Positions 35,393 through 45,938 of a stretch of 64,000 nt of DNA are shown one piece after another. The position numbers and the translations under genes are program-made. Source of the DNA: Mesobacillus subterraneus (GTDB taxonomy: Bacteria > Bacillota > Bacilli > Bacillales > Cytobacillaceae); assembly GCF_023715485.1 (NCBI RefSeq), contig NZ_JAMBOF010000004.1, positions 124,001 to 188,000 of the forward strand, read 5' to 3'. Numbering within the stretch: the stretch's first letter is position 1; every line of letters starts with the position of its first letter. The notes under the pieces were generated by a model. The model saw nothing but the letters and a program-made list of their open reading frames with translations. It was not told the DNA's origin and did not search any database.

Positions 35393-35971
35393 TAAATAAC
35401 AACATTGTGCTTTAACAGAGACTTAAAATAAATACACTGTTAAACTTGCTTGTTAATCTCCCTGTAGGGTTTATGCTTTCAAGCCCAATCAACAATGACC
35501 TTTATCCATTAAAAATATAAAAAGCCGCAATGGAACAATGTCCAAAGCGGCTTCAAAAACGCCTGGCAGTCTATGCTGCAGGGTCATTTTTCCGATAAGA
35601 AAAAGCCGTGTACAAGTACACAGCTGATGCTTACGGATATCGAGCATGCTTTACTATGTTCATTGTTCTTAACATTCAACCTCGGCACATAACTAAACAA
35701 ACCTAATAAAAGGCCTCATTTAAAAATATTCCGGATTGACCGTATTAAATTAACGGATTAGTTAAGAACGACACCTAACATACAACATACTCCCTTAAAA
35801 AAATATATCTTCCTTCACAGATTACATCCTGAATTTTGTAAAGTCAACCATATCCCTCCATTTCTCATAAAATGGGCACTGCGAAGAAAATGTTCACATT
35901 TTCTCTATTGACCTGTTGTTTATATTTCATTTAAATAAGGGTAACAAGGGACGGAAAAAGGTGGGGTTAGA
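35393..35971. other. Gene-free interval with two minus-strand terminator-like hairpins and the fnr promoter
   Basis: On the minus strand AAGCCGC/GCGGCTT (35523-35554) and a GTGTAC/GTACAC stem near 35610 are each followed by T runs, yet no gene reading toward them was recognised. On the right, TGTTCACATTTTC (35891-35903), TTGACC (35908-35913) and TTAAAT (35931-35936, spacing 17) make a plausible fnr promoter with an upstream Fnr-like half site. Confidence 0.45.
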
Positions 35972-36673
35972 GTGGCTGGGCATAAATACGAAAAGAAACT
36001 GACCTACGAGATCGGGGAATTAATAAAAGCATCTGAAAAAATCGTTAAATTTAAAAAAGGTACATTCCTATTCCGTGAAGGCCAGGAAGCAAAAGAAATG
36101 TATATTATCCTATCGGGAAAAGTCCAAATCTCAAAAATGAATGCCGAGGGAAAGGAATTATACCTGAGGTTATGCAAGGAAAACGACATCGTTGGTGAAT
36201 TAACATTATTTTCAGTCGGGCCACGCTATTTATTCAATGCGAAGATTCTGGAAGATGGTGAAGCAGCCGCAATCAATATCGAGACTCTTGAGCAAACCTT
36301 ATTCAACAACAGCCAGCTTGCCTACCAATTCCTTAGATGGATGAACGATCATATCCGCAAGACCATCACTAAGTTCCGAGACCTCGTCCTGCACGGAAAA
36401 AAAGGAGCACTGTATTCAACCCTTATCAGGCTTTCCAACAGTTATGGAATTGAAAAAGAGGATGGGATCCACATCAATGTTCCGATCACAAACCAAGATC
36501 TGGCAAATTATTGTGGTACAGCCAGGGAAAGTGTAAGCCGTATGCTCGGGGAATTGCGCGATGGAGGGTACATCTCAATTCATAAAAAAAGAATCATCAT
36601 TCATGATATGCAATTTTTAAAACAGGAAATAGACTGCGAGAATTGTCCAATTGAGTATTGCAATATAGATTGA
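35972..36673 (+). CDS. fnr: Fnr, oxygen-sensing CRP/FNR-family regulator
   Basis: A 233-residue regulator with a cyclic-nucleotide-binding-like domain (about 20-130) and a helix-turn-helix (NQDLANYCGTARESVSRML). The C-terminal cluster CENCPIEYC gives Cys222, 225 and 230, and Asp137 lies in KFRDLVLHG. In B. subtilis Fnr the [4Fe-4S] cluster is held by three C-terminal cysteines (227, 230, 235) and Asp141, so all four ligands are present. It activates anaerobic genes when the cluster is intact. The start is GTG behind GGTGGGGTTAGA. A terminator follows at 36682-36714. Confidence 0.92.
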   Translation: MAGHKYEKKLTYEIGELIKASEKIVKFKKGTFLFREGQEAKEMYIILSGKVQISKMNAEGKELYLRLCKENDIVGELTLFSVGPRYLFNAKILEDGEAAAINIETLEQTLFNNSQLAYQFLRWMNDHIRKTITKFRDLVLHGKKGALYSTLIRLSNSYGIEKEDGIHINVPITNQDLANYCGTARESVSRMLGELRDGGYISIHKKRIIIHDMQFLKQEIDCENCPIEYCNID

Positions 36674-36681
36674 CCAAAAAG

Positions 36682-36714
36682 TGAGGAAGCTGTTGCCTGC
36701 AGCTTCCTTTTTAT
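36682..36714 (+). terminator. Terminator of fnr
   Basis: AGGAAGCTG pairs with CAGCTTCCT around TTGCCTG and is followed by TTTTT. Confidence 0.85.
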
Positions 36715-36729
36715 TCGTGATGATCATTC

Positions 36730-37410
36730 CTATAAAAATACCGGGAGAATAGCTGGAATTGCTACGGAAGTAATGATTGCAGCCAGACCCATTGCCGCTC
36801 CTGAAACCGCCCCCTGGAGTTCACCTTCCCTGGCAGCCTCGGCGGTACCGATTCCATGGGCAATCGTACCGATCGCCAATCCTCTTGCAAAAGCATCCCT
36901 GATATTGAGTATGTTCATAAGCCAAGGACCGAGCATAGCACCACACATCCCAGTAATCATGACAAAGGCAGCCACCAAAACGGAGTCTGCACCGATGATC
37001 TTTGATACTTCCGAAGCGACTGGTATAGTGATAGATTTGACCGTTAAAGACATGATTATGCTATTTGATAGGTTCATTATTTTTGCAAGTATGACTGCTG
37101 ATATTATTGTTGAAACTGTTCCAATCAATACTCCGGCAAAAGCCGGGATAAAATTAGCTGAAATCACTTTTCTTTGCTTATACAGTGGAACAGCTAACGC
37201 TACAGTAGCCGGCCCTAAAAAATATGTCATCATATCGCTTCCAGGAGCATAGTCCTTATATGGTATTTTCAGAAACAGCAAAATGGAAATCACCATGACC
37301 GTGCTTAAAAATACCGGAGACGTCAATGGAGAAGGATATTTGCCCGCAGCTATTCTTGAGAGAATATAAGCCGTCAAAGTTATGACTATACTAAAAATCG
37401 TTATTAGCAT
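36730..37410 (-). CDS. cidB: LrgB/CidB-family membrane protein
   Basis: A 226-residue protein with about seven helices and the family motifs FLGPATVALAVPLYKQ and GTIAHGIGTAEAA. It overlaps the end of the cidA-like gene by 20 bases and is the second gene of the pair. Such pairs are described as holin/antiholin-like proteins and, in B. subtilis PftAB, as a facilitated pyruvate transporter. Pyruvate export would fit a fermenting cell, but the choice cannot be made from sequence. The ATG follows AAAGGCTGGAA. Confidence 0.85.
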   Translation of the reverse strand: MLITIFSIVITLTAYILSRIAAGKYPSPLTSPVFLSTVMVISILLFLKIPYKDYAPGSDMMTYFLGPATVALAVPLYKQRKVISANFIPAFAGVLIGTVSTIISAVILAKIMNLSNSIIMSLTVKSITIPVASEVSKIIGADSVLVAAFVMITGMCGAMLGPWLMNILNIRDAFARGLAIGTIAHGIGTAEAAREGELQGAVSGAAMGLAAIITSVAIPAILPVFL

Positions 37411-37789
37411 TTCCAGCCTTTGCACCCTCCTTCCGATTAGCGAGAATATGGGCCGTAATTCCAGCAAACGACATCCCGATAACCGCGCTGAAAATCAAGA
37501 TCACTGCGAGCTGTATCCCATTATTCGCAAGCACCCCTCCAAGCGTCATCAACCCAACTGAAATTGATACAAAAAAGAAGGATAAATGCTTAACGAGAAA
37601 ATCAGAAGCTTCCTCAAACCATTCCAGCCTGACTATCTTCGTCCATAACAAAATCAACAGGAAGACCATTCCCGCTACATTGCCAGGGATAAGGAGATTG
37701 AAATACTCAACAACATAAAAGCCTGCTTTATTAATCACAATCAATCCCGCTATTTGCAAAAAATATTTAACTAATTTTGCAGGTTTCAC
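37391..37789 (-). CDS. cidA: CidA/LrgA-family holin-like protein
   Basis: A 132-residue protein of four helices with the LrgA signature YFNLLIPGNVAGMVFLLILL. The GTG at 37787-37789 is used because AAGGGGACTTTAGC precedes it; an ATG ten codons upstream lacks a good site. It is coupled to the cidB-like gene by overlap. A partner in holin-like or pyruvate-transport complexes is the inferred role. Confidence 0.83.
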   Translation of the reverse strand: MKPAKLVKYFLQIAGLIVINKAGFYVVEYFNLLIPGNVAGMVFLLILLWTKIVRLEWFEEASDFLVKHLSFFFVSISVGLMTLGGVLANNGIQLAVILIFSAVIGMSFAGITAHILANRKEGAKAGNANNDF

Positions 37790-37975
37790 GCTAAAGTCCC
37801 CTTTAATGTCCATAAACAAAAATTCTTGTTATCATTTTATTATAAATCGGATACTTCATATTTCAAGAATATTCACTCAATAAGTTCCGGCAACTTTCCT
37901 GTTTTACATAGTTCACACAATGTCCATATGATTTTCCTATGAATTCTTATATCTTATAAGGGGGAGGCTTGCGTT

Positions 37976-38575
37976 ATGAAAAAAATATATATTATAAGCT
38001 CATTGATCGTATTAATAGGCATCACTTCTGGAATATCTTATTTCCTGATTCGGGATGCAAATGCAAAGATTCCGGACGACATCACGCTCGTTACCATGGA
38101 TGAAAAGAATTATACTTTTGGAGAACAGACCGAAACAATCAAGTTGGTTGAATTCATCTATACACATTGCCCTGATATCTGCCCTACCACTACACAAAAA
38201 ATGAATTTACTTAGGAAAGACCTCGTTGAGCAGGGCGCATACGGAGATAAGGTCCAATTTATCACTGTAACAATTGACCCTTACCGCGATACTCCGGAAG
38301 TCTTAAGAATGTATATGGAGAATTTCGGGCTCGAAAATGATGGGAACTGGATTTTCTTAACAGGTGATCCAGCCAATATCATGGAGGAACAACAAAAAAT
38401 CAAGCAGGTAGCCGATACTTTTAAATTCCAATACCGTGACCCAGGGAATGGATTTTATGTCCACAGCACTTTCACTTATTTGATTGATGAAAATAATAAA
38501 TTCATAAAAAAATTCCCAATGGGGGAAGAATTCAATAAAGACAAAGTCTTCGATGCAATCATGGATGAATTATAA
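37976..38575 (+). CDS. SCO1/SenC-family copper chaperone
   Basis: A 199-residue membrane-anchored thioredoxin-like protein. One N-terminal helix is followed by CPDIC (Cys65, Cys69) and His163 in YVHSTFTYLI, the copper-binding set of SCO proteins. They deliver copper to the CuA centre of cytochrome c oxidase or act as thiol reductases. The ATG follows GGGGGAGGCTTGCGTT. Single gene with its own terminator. Confidence 0.88.
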   Translation: MKKIYIISSLIVLIGITSGISYFLIRDANAKIPDDITLVTMDEKNYTFGEQTETIKLVEFIYTHCPDICPTTTQKMNLLRKDLVEQGAYGDKVQFITVTIDPYRDTPEVLRMYMENFGLENDGNWIFLTGDPANIMEEQQKIKQVADTFKFQYRDPGNGFYVHSTFTYLIDENNKFIKKFPMGEEFNKDKVFDAIMDEL

Positions 38576-38579
38576 GCAT

Positions 38580-38612
38580 GCAAAAAAGCGGTGAAATTCC
38601 ACCGCTTTTTTT
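38580..38612 (+). terminator. Terminator of the SCO gene
   Basis: AAAAAGCGGTGAA pairs with TTCCACCGCTTTTT (GCGGTG/CACCGC core) followed by T residues. Confidence 0.88.
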
Positions 38613-38720
38613 AATGGAGGCTATTACCATCCATTGCAACAATAGACTATTTTCGTATTGGCTGTTGATTTAAGCTGGATGAAGTGAAACCGCCATGGGC
38701 ACGAAAAGAGCCTGGCTATT

Positions 38721-38858
38721 TTAGTGTGAATTTACAGTGGTGGGATGTTTCTCAGTCTTTTGCAGGGAGAAAAATTCTGATTTTGGCTTAGTAAAGCTGA
38801 CTTTTATCCCTGATTCTTTTAGGCGGTTAACAAAATCAACCAGCTGCTTTTTAGCCAT
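38721..38858 (-). CDS. Small basic protein (45 aa)
   Basis: ATG at 38856-38858 behind AAAAGGAGTTTTTGA. The product MAKKQLVDFVNRLKESGIKV... is lysine-rich and has no membrane helix. A longer frame on the opposite strand over this stretch has no ribosome site and is rejected. Function unknown. Confidence 0.55.
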   Translation of the reverse strand: MAKKQLVDFVNRLKESGIKVSFTKPKSEFFSLQKTEKHPTTVNSH

Positions 38859-39473
38859 TTCAAAAACTCCTTTTATCCTTCTTTGTCTATTATTATTTTA
38901 CATGAAAAATATGAAAAATGTGTGAAAACGAGCAAAAAAATTGACATAGTGAGGAAAAATTTTCCGAGAAATTTCCCAATATAAACGTTTGTACCCTTTT
39001 CTTCTTCGTGTCCATTACTATTTGTCTATTTAACTAATTGTCATTTGCTTCGGTAATTTTCTTTGCTACTCTCGCCTTTTCCCATTTTTAAATAGTTAAA
39101 AACACTTTTTATCATAATAGTTGATTTTCCTCTCGGTTCCTTTCGTAACTTTTACGATTTTTTCTATTCCAAAGTAATAATTGGATACATTTTTTTCACG
39201 ACTTTTATCCCTTCTTGATTCAGGAAACAGAAAGTTATTATTACCCTCTGCTCTGTTAAACCTGCCTGTTGATTTCTGCTCCAATCAGCATAGATGCAAA
39301 GTTAACAATTACTTTTAAAAGGATCAATCTATTAATGAATGTAGACTAACCTTATTACAAAATAAAATTGCGTTATTAGCTGTAACCACACTGGATAAAG
39401 AAAAAGAATTCGCTACCGTTCGTTAAACATGATATAATCTTTGGGATATATATTAATGGAGGCTACTAAATAA
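38859..39473. other. Gene-free interval containing a diverged repeat copy
   Basis: AT-rich 600-base spacer. 39139-39225 resembles the dispersed CGTAAAC repeat (CCTTTCGTAAC ... CACGACTTTTATCCC). A TATAAT at 39432-39437 is the likely -10 of the ABC-F gene. No long reading frame in this stretch looks genuine. Confidence 0.45.
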
Positions 39474-41093
<1,620 letters not shown>

Positions 41094-41101
41094 ACCAATC
41101 A

Positions 41102-41136
41102 GAAACCCTCGGAAGTAAAAATCCGAGGGTTTTGTT
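41102..41136. terminator. Intrinsic terminator between convergent genes
   Basis: AAACCCTCGGA pairs with TCCGAGGGTTT around AGTAAAAA, just after the ABC-F gene and at the end of the 43-residue gene. Confidence 0.85.
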
Positions 41137-41267
41137 TAATCCTTTTTCTGCTTTCTCCGTGATGATGAGGCTGATCTGCTGCCCGTCTCGCTAGTTGTAG
41201 TCCCCTGCCCTTCAACCTGTGTCGAATTCAAGCCAATGGTAGATGGATCTTTTTTTCGTTTTGACAT
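41136..41267 (-). CDS. Small Ser/Thr/Lys-rich protein, possibly YuzL-like (43 aa)
   Basis: ATG at 41265-41267 behind AAGGGAGGTGCAGGA. The product MSKRKKDPSTIGLNSTQVEG continues with a QGTTTSETG stretch and a basic tail. The KKDPS...VxGQGTT pattern recalls the YuzL family of very small Bacillus proteins. Assignment by memory only. Confidence 0.55.
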   Translation of the reverse strand: MSKRKKDPSTIGLNSTQVEGQGTTTSETGSRSASSSRRKQKKD

Positions 41268-41370
41268 TCCTGCACCTCCCTTTGATAATCATCCTTCCTT
41301 AATATTGTCCTGCGCGGAGAATATTTTATTCTTGTCACGGACAACTTAGATTAGTGAGGAGGTGTGATTA

Positions 41371-41616
41371 ATGGCAAGAGTTGGTGTAGAACAGTCTTTA
41401 ACTAACATTTCAGAAGCTTTGCGTGAAAAAGGTCATGACGTCGTTGAGCTGCGCCAGGAAGCAGATGCACAAGGCTGTGATTTCTGCGTAGTCAGTGGTA
41501 CAGATTCAAATGTCATGGGAATGCAGGATGTAACAATCCAAGGATCAGTGATCGAGGCAAGCGGCCTTTCTGCAGACGAAGTTTGCAGGCAAATCGACCA
41601 AAAATCTGGACAATAA
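41371..41616 (+). CDS. ykuS: YkuS family protein (UPF0180)
   Basis: An 81-residue protein with GVEQSLTNISEALREKGHDVV and the GCDFCVVSGTDSNVMG motif, matching YkuS/UPF0180. The ATG follows GAGGAGGTGTGATTA. A terminator (41627-41651) closes the gene. Function is not known. Confidence 0.85.
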   Translation: MARVGVEQSLTNISEALREKGHDVVELRQEADAQGCDFCVVSGTDSNVMGMQDVTIQGSVIEASGLSADEVCRQIDQKSGQ

Positions 41617-41798
41617 CTCTTATCAAAGCTGCCTTTCGGCAGTTTTTTTTGTTTTATGAACCATGCCTCCGCCTTCTTCGTCTGTCATTTCACTAACTTG
41701 TGATATTTTTTCCATGCCCAAATGGTGTTTATCCGATATAATCAGTTATAGCAATTGATAATGTGTAAAACGGGTACTGTTTTAAGGGGATGTCTAGC

Positions 41799-42572
41799 AT
41801 GAAGAACTTATACATAAGGATATTATTAGTTTTAACGCTATTCGTATCAGGCTGCGAAGACGGAGAAGGCAGCCGTCAAAAAGAGCTTACTATCTCTGCG
41901 GCTGCAAGTCTCCGTGACGCATTGGAAGAAGCAGGACAAATATACATGGATGAAAACCCAGATATAAAAATCATCTTTAATTTTGGCGGGTCCGGTTCTT
42001 TGCAGCAGCAAATTGCCCAGGGAGCTCCCGTGGATCTGTTTATTTCTGCATCAAATGAAAAATATCACCAACTAACTTCAAAGAACTTGATCGATAAAAA
42101 TCATAGTGTACAATTACTTGGCAATGAATTAGTCCTGATTTTACCAAAGGGTACACAAGGCGCAGAAAGCCTTGACGATTTGCTTCGTCCAGATATTAAG
42201 AGAATCGCCATCGGTACACCAGAAACAGTACCAGCTGGCCAGTACGCCAAACAAGCATTAGTTTCAACTGGATTATGGAGCCAGCTGGAACATAAAATCA
42301 TAAACACAAAGGATGTTCGCCAGGTACTGGCTTACGTTGAAACCGGCAATGTCGATGCAGGAATTGTCTATAAAACAGACGCAATGATTTCTGATAAAAT
42401 AGAGGTGGCCAAAATTACCCCTCAAAATTCGCATGACTTGATTATCTATCCAGCAGGCGTAGTTGCTTCATCTAAACATCATAAAGAAGCAATTACCTTC
42501 CTTAACTTCTTGAAGGATAAAAAAGCAATGGACATCTTTAAAAAATATGGCTTTAACGCAGCATTGGATTGA
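41799..42572 (+). CDS. modA: ModA, molybdate ABC transporter substrate-binding lipoprotein
   Basis: A 257-residue lipoprotein with lipobox FVSGC (Cys19). The mature chain starts LTISAAASLRDAL, where the serines bind the oxyanion, followed by FNFGGSGSLQQQI and PVDLFISAS, all typical of ModA. The ATG at 41799 has AAGGGGA at good spacing; an ATG nine bases upstream is too close to it. Forms an operon with modB. Molybdate is needed by the formate dehydrogenase encoded at 18.9-20.9 kb. Confidence 0.9.
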   Translation: MKNLYIRILLVLTLFVSGCEDGEGSRQKELTISAAASLRDALEEAGQIYMDENPDIKIIFNFGGSGSLQQQIAQGAPVDLFISASNEKYHQLTSKNLIDKNHSVQLLGNELVLILPKGTQGAESLDDLLRPDIKRIAIGTPETVPAGQYAKQALVSTGLWSQLEHKIINTKDVRQVLAYVETGNVDAGIVYKTDAMISDKIEVAKITPQNSHDLIIYPAGVVASSKHHKEAITFLNFLKDKKAMDIFKKYGFNAALD

Positions 42573-42578
42573 TTAAAA

Positions 42579-43235
42579 ATGAGCACTGATTTTTGGACGC
42601 CTATTAAGCTGTCACTTGGAATCGCATCGATTTCCGTCATCATCGTTTTCTTTTTCGGCATATTGGCGGCAAGGATTTTATCAAGGCGACGTTTTTTCGG
42701 CAAAACTGCTGTGGAAACGATTATAACACTGCCCTTAGTACTGCCGCCAACGGTAGTAGGATTTTTATTAATCATCATTTTCGGAATCAACAGCCCAGTC
42801 GGCAGAGCGATAGAAGATATATTTGGCAGCCCGATCATGTTTACATGGTGGGCCGCTGTGATTGCTTCATCAGTTGTTGCCTTCCCACTTATGTATCAAT
42901 CCGCAAAAACCGGATTCCTATCAATTGACCCAGGAGCCGAAGAAGCGGCAAGGGTAGATGGCGCCAGCGAGTGGAAGGTTTTCCTTCATATTACATTCCC
43001 GCTTTCCCTCAAAACATTGATCTCTGGGTTGATTCTGAGTTTTGCACGAGCCCTCGGTGAATTTGGCGCAACGTTAATGTTTGCGGGTAATCTTCCAGGT
43101 AAAACACAGACCGTTCCCACTGCCATTTATGTTGCCATTGAATCAGGAAACATGCAATCTGCTTGGCTATGGGTAATTGTTATGGCAGGAATATCATTTT
43201 TGATGCTGTTTGCAACTTCCCTTATAAAATCATAG
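42579..43235 (+). CDS. modB: ModB, molybdate ABC transporter permease
   Basis: A 218-residue permease with about five helices. The ABC-docking EAA-like motif EEAARVDGASEWKVFLHITF is followed by LGEFGATLMFAGN, characteristic of ModB. It starts 7 bases after modA. No modC ATPase follows: a hairpin with GAAGCCATGGG/CCCATGGCTTC arms closes the operon, so the ATPase must come from elsewhere. Confidence 0.9.
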   Translation: MSTDFWTPIKLSLGIASISVIIVFFFGILAARILSRRRFFGKTAVETIITLPLVLPPTVVGFLLIIIFGINSPVGRAIEDIFGSPIMFTWWAAVIASSVVAFPLMYQSAKTGFLSIDPGAEEAARVDGASEWKVFLHITFPLSLKTLISGLILSFARALGEFGATLMFAGNLPGKTQTVPTAIYVAIESGNMQSAWLWVIVMAGISFLMLFATSLIKS

Positions 43236-43290
43236 GCAGCCGCCGAAGAGAAGCCATGGGAAAACCCATGGCTTCACTACTTTATTCATG

Positions 43291-43335
43291 GCACTTATCG
43301 TAAACTCTGTTGCTTGTACTATCAAGAGTATTTAT
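43291..43335. repeat. Dispersed repeat, copy D (short)
   Basis: TATCGTAAACTCTGTTGCTT aligns with CTTTTCGTAAACTTTGTTGC of copy A. Only the left part of the repeat is kept. Confidence 0.55.
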
Positions 43336-43985
43336 TCAACCTTAATCGAAAGCTTAACTGGGGCTGCTTCTTTCTTTTTGTCATTGCCAACAAGATCACC
43401 AGATAAAATTTCGATTTGATTCAATTCATCCAGTTCCTCAACAATAAATCCAATGTTCCCTCTCTTCAATTGCCCAGGAGCTATCTCACCATTCAATTCC
43501 TCGAGATAAAAATCATCTTCCCACGTTTTATGAACTGTTCCATTTATATTCATCATGGCCACTGGAGCAAAATGATAGTATTCATCAGAAGTGTTTTCCA
43601 TTTCAATATTTACTTTTACAAAGTCAAATTCTTCATCATGCGTGTATGAATGATAAAAATCAACCAGGCTATAATCAGGCACATAATGTAGCAGTCTAAC
43701 ATCCTTAATCGTGTATTGAATGCCGCCAATTGTTAACCTCTTATTTACATTCTGAACTGCTTTCAAAGTAAGTTGACCTTTGCGGTCTGCAAAAGTATCC
43801 CCAGATTTCATTAATTTTCTGTCATCCGTAACTTGAGGATTTGGAACATATACATTGGATGTGACATGTTTCGTAACTGCGTTATTTGCATCAGATGCTT
43901 TAATTTCCTTTTTATGATCATTCCCTGTTGCGGAACAACCTGATAAAAGCAAAACAGCTGCAACAAAAGCAATATATTTATTCAT
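43332..43985 (-). CDS. Lipoprotein with DUF4352-like domain
   Basis: A 217-residue lipoprotein with lipobox LLSGC (Cys17), a polar linker and an immunoglobulin-like beta domain (FDFVKVNIEMENTSDEYYHF, GNIGFIVEE) of the DUF4352 type. Surface-anchored; role unknown. Start ATG behind GAAGGGGTTTTTCTTA. It lies downstream of the alkaline phosphatase on the same strand and could be co-transcribed. Confidence 0.72.
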   Translation of the reverse strand: MNKYIAFVAAVLLLSGCSATGNDHKKEIKASDANNAVTKHVTSNVYVPNPQVTDDRKLMKSGDTFADRKGQLTLKAVQNVNKRLTIGGIQYTIKDVRLLHYVPDYSLVDFYHSYTHDEEFDFVKVNIEMENTSDEYYHFAPVAMMNINGTVHKTWEDDFYLEELNGEIAPGQLKRGNIGFIVEELDELNQIEILSGDLVGNDKKKEAAPVKLSIKVE

Positions 43986-44048
43986 TAAGAAAAACCCCTT
44001 CTCTAATAAATTTCCCGCCAGGATTTAACCCAGCGGGAGATATAAGGT

Positions 44049-45419
44049 TTATTTTCGTTTGCCGTTTTCAAGAATTTCAAAAATATTCTTTGCATTGTCT
44101 GTATTATCAATCTGCCCGTAGAAGCGCTCTTTACCTGGTCCGAACGCATATACCGGAACGTCCTCTCCTGTGTGTCCTCCGGTAGTCCAGCCGGTATGTG
44201 AACGTTTATCGAAAATCTTTTCAATCGCGTTATCGATATTTAATACTTTCTTTGTAACAGCTGCATCCTTTACAGTTTGAATCTCTTCTGTTGTTAACTC
44301 TAAATCAATATATTTCTTTAATGTTCCTTCAACATCAGCACCATTTGCAATTTCTGCTGCCATGAAATCCGGTGTGCGTTTCGCTGCCTTAATCGGAGCT
44401 CCGAACCAATTATATTCCCCATCAGCACCTATTGAATATCCTCCGGTTGAATGGTCAGCGGTTGCAACAACCAGAGTGTGCTTGTCCTTCTTGGCAAACT
44501 CGATTGCTGCCTTATATGCCTGCTCAAAGTCTTCCATCTCGCTCATTGCACCAACGATATCATTATCATGTCCTGCCCAGTCTACCTGGCTGCCTTCAAC
44601 CATTAGGAAAAAGCCGTCCTTGTCCTGGTTTAATCGCTCAATTGCAGATGTTGTCATATCCGCTAAGGATGGAGTGTTTTCTTCACGGTCAATCTTTTTT
44701 GGCAACCCGCCTTCAGCAAAGAGGCCAAGAACTTTTCCATTTTTGTCATTCAGCATTTGATTTTTGTCTGTCACATAGCTATAGCCGGCCTTTTCGAATT
44801 CCTCTGTTAGATTTCTGTCTGGGCGGACGAAGTTGCTCAGTCCCCCACCTAGCATAACATCTACTTTATGTTCACCATTGATCATTTCATCAAAGTAATC
44901 ATCAGCGATTGAATTCATATTTTTCCTTGAAATATCGTGTGCTCCGAATGAAGCTGGAGTTGCGTGTGTTACTTCAGACGTAGCTACTAGGCCAGTAGCC
45001 TTGCCATTTTCCTTAGCTGCTTCCAGCACAGTTTTTACTGGAGATTCGTCGTTATCAACAGCGATTGCTGCATTGTATGTTTTGATACCGGCAGACATCG
45101 CGGTGGCTGCTGCTGCAGAATCAGTGACATTCTGTTTAGGATCCTCTGGATATGTCATCTGGTTCCCTACAAGATACTTATCAAATTCGGTTTTTTCCAT
45201 TTCTGGAGTTTCTGGATTGTCTTTTAAGTAACGGTATGCTGAGGTATAAGACACTCCCATGCCGTCACCAATCAAGAAAATAACGTTTTTAATTTCTGCA
45301 CGGTTATTTTTTGGTTCAGTTTTTGCTTCTGCATTAAATGTCCCTACTAAGCTGCCGAACGCCACGGTAGATAGTACAGCGATCGGGAGAATCTTCTTTT
45401 TAAAGTTAGCTTTAATCAT
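44049..45419 (-). CDS. Alkaline phosphatase (PhoA/PhoB type)
   Basis: A 456-residue exported enzyme with a signal peptide cleaved near FNAEAK. Metal and catalytic residues are visible: Asp52 in LIGDGMG, Ser101 nucleophile in TDSAAAATAM, VEGSQVDWAGHDND and TADHSTGG, and the C-terminal GGHTGEDVPV. It releases phosphate from monoesters outside the cell. The ATG follows GGAGGTCTTGAA. A four-repeat PhoP box array upstream indicates PhoPR control under phosphate starvation. Confidence 0.93.
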   Translation of the reverse strand: MIKANFKKKILPIAVLSTVAFGSLVGTFNAEAKTEPKNNRAEIKNVIFLIGDGMGVSYTSAYRYLKDNPETPEMEKTEFDKYLVGNQMTYPEDPKQNVTDSAAAATAMSAGIKTYNAAIAVDNDESPVKTVLEAAKENGKATGLVATSEVTHATPASFGAHDISRKNMNSIADDYFDEMINGEHKVDVMLGGGLSNFVRPDRNLTEEFEKAGYSYVTDKNQMLNDKNGKVLGLFAEGGLPKKIDREENTPSLADMTTSAIERLNQDKDGFFLMVEGSQVDWAGHDNDIVGAMSEMEDFEQAYKAAIEFAKKDKHTLVVATADHSTGGYSIGADGEYNWFGAPIKAAKRTPDFMAAEIANGADVEGTLKKYIDLELTTEEIQTVKDAAVTKKVLNIDNAIEKIFDKRSHTGWTTGGHTGEDVPVYAFGPGKERFYGQIDNTDNAKNIFEILENGKRK

Positions 45420-45481
45420 TTCAAGACCTCCAGTTGAATTATTTAACTCACTTTCTACTATAAATTCGGTCTATTAATCTA

Positions 45482-45520
45482 TGATTAACTCTATGTAAAG
45501 AATCTTTAAATCAATGTGAA
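45482..45520 (-). promoter_or_regulatory. PhoP box array upstream of alkaline phosphatase
   Basis: On the minus strand TTCACA, TTAAAG, TTACAT and TAATCA follow each other with exactly 5-base spacers (11-bp period), matching the TT(A/C/T)ACA-type direct repeats bound by PhoP in Bacillus. A TATAGT -10 lies downstream. Confidence 0.8.
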
Positions 45521-45576
45521 GGCTCTTTACAATCCTTTTTACTTATCAGGGATTATATTCCTTTCCTTGTCAAAAT

Positions 45577-45862
45577 AAAAAAGCAGGTTATACTCACCTG
45601 CTTCTAGAGTAGACAAACTCCATACAAATCGGGCTTGTCTTGAGTCTTTTCTTCGTAAATTAGTCTGTTGATTTCCGTTCCAGGCGCTTCGCTTTCCGCG
45701 GGGCTGGCGGTGAGCCTCCTCGCCGCAAGCTCCTCCGGGGTCTCACCTGTCCAGCTGATCCCGCAGGACATTGATTGGCTTCCTTGAACTTGCCCACGCA
45801 CGATGAAAATGCGTTAGCATTTTCGGAGGAGTCTGCGCGCCTTCCACTACAATCAACAGGAC
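45577..45862. repeat. Bacillaceae intergenic repeat, copy 3
   Basis: Same core as copies 1 and 2, starting CTGTTGATTTCCGTTCCAGG and ending in TACAATCAACAGG. It is preceded by AAGCAGGT/ACCTGCTT and by a GTAGACAAACTC segment related to that of copy 1. Confidence 0.8.
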
Positions 45863-45938
45863 TTCTAAAATTAGTCCAGCAATGGCCCAGAAACTGTAGC
45901 TAAGAAGATTCTGTCCACATGTAAAAACTCTATGATAT

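Noticed and set aside
37391-37467. Upstream start for the LrgB gene deep inside cidA
   Set aside because: The longer frame has no ribosome site, and the protein would gain a non-homologous N-terminus.
38737-38925. Plus-strand frame of 62 codons
   Set aside because: No ribosome site; it is the shadow of the 45-residue minus-strand gene, which has good signals.
39096-39284. Minus-strand frame of 62 codons in the spacer before ykpA
   Set aside because: Composition is unlike a gene, it overlaps a diverged repeat copy and lacks a ribosome site.
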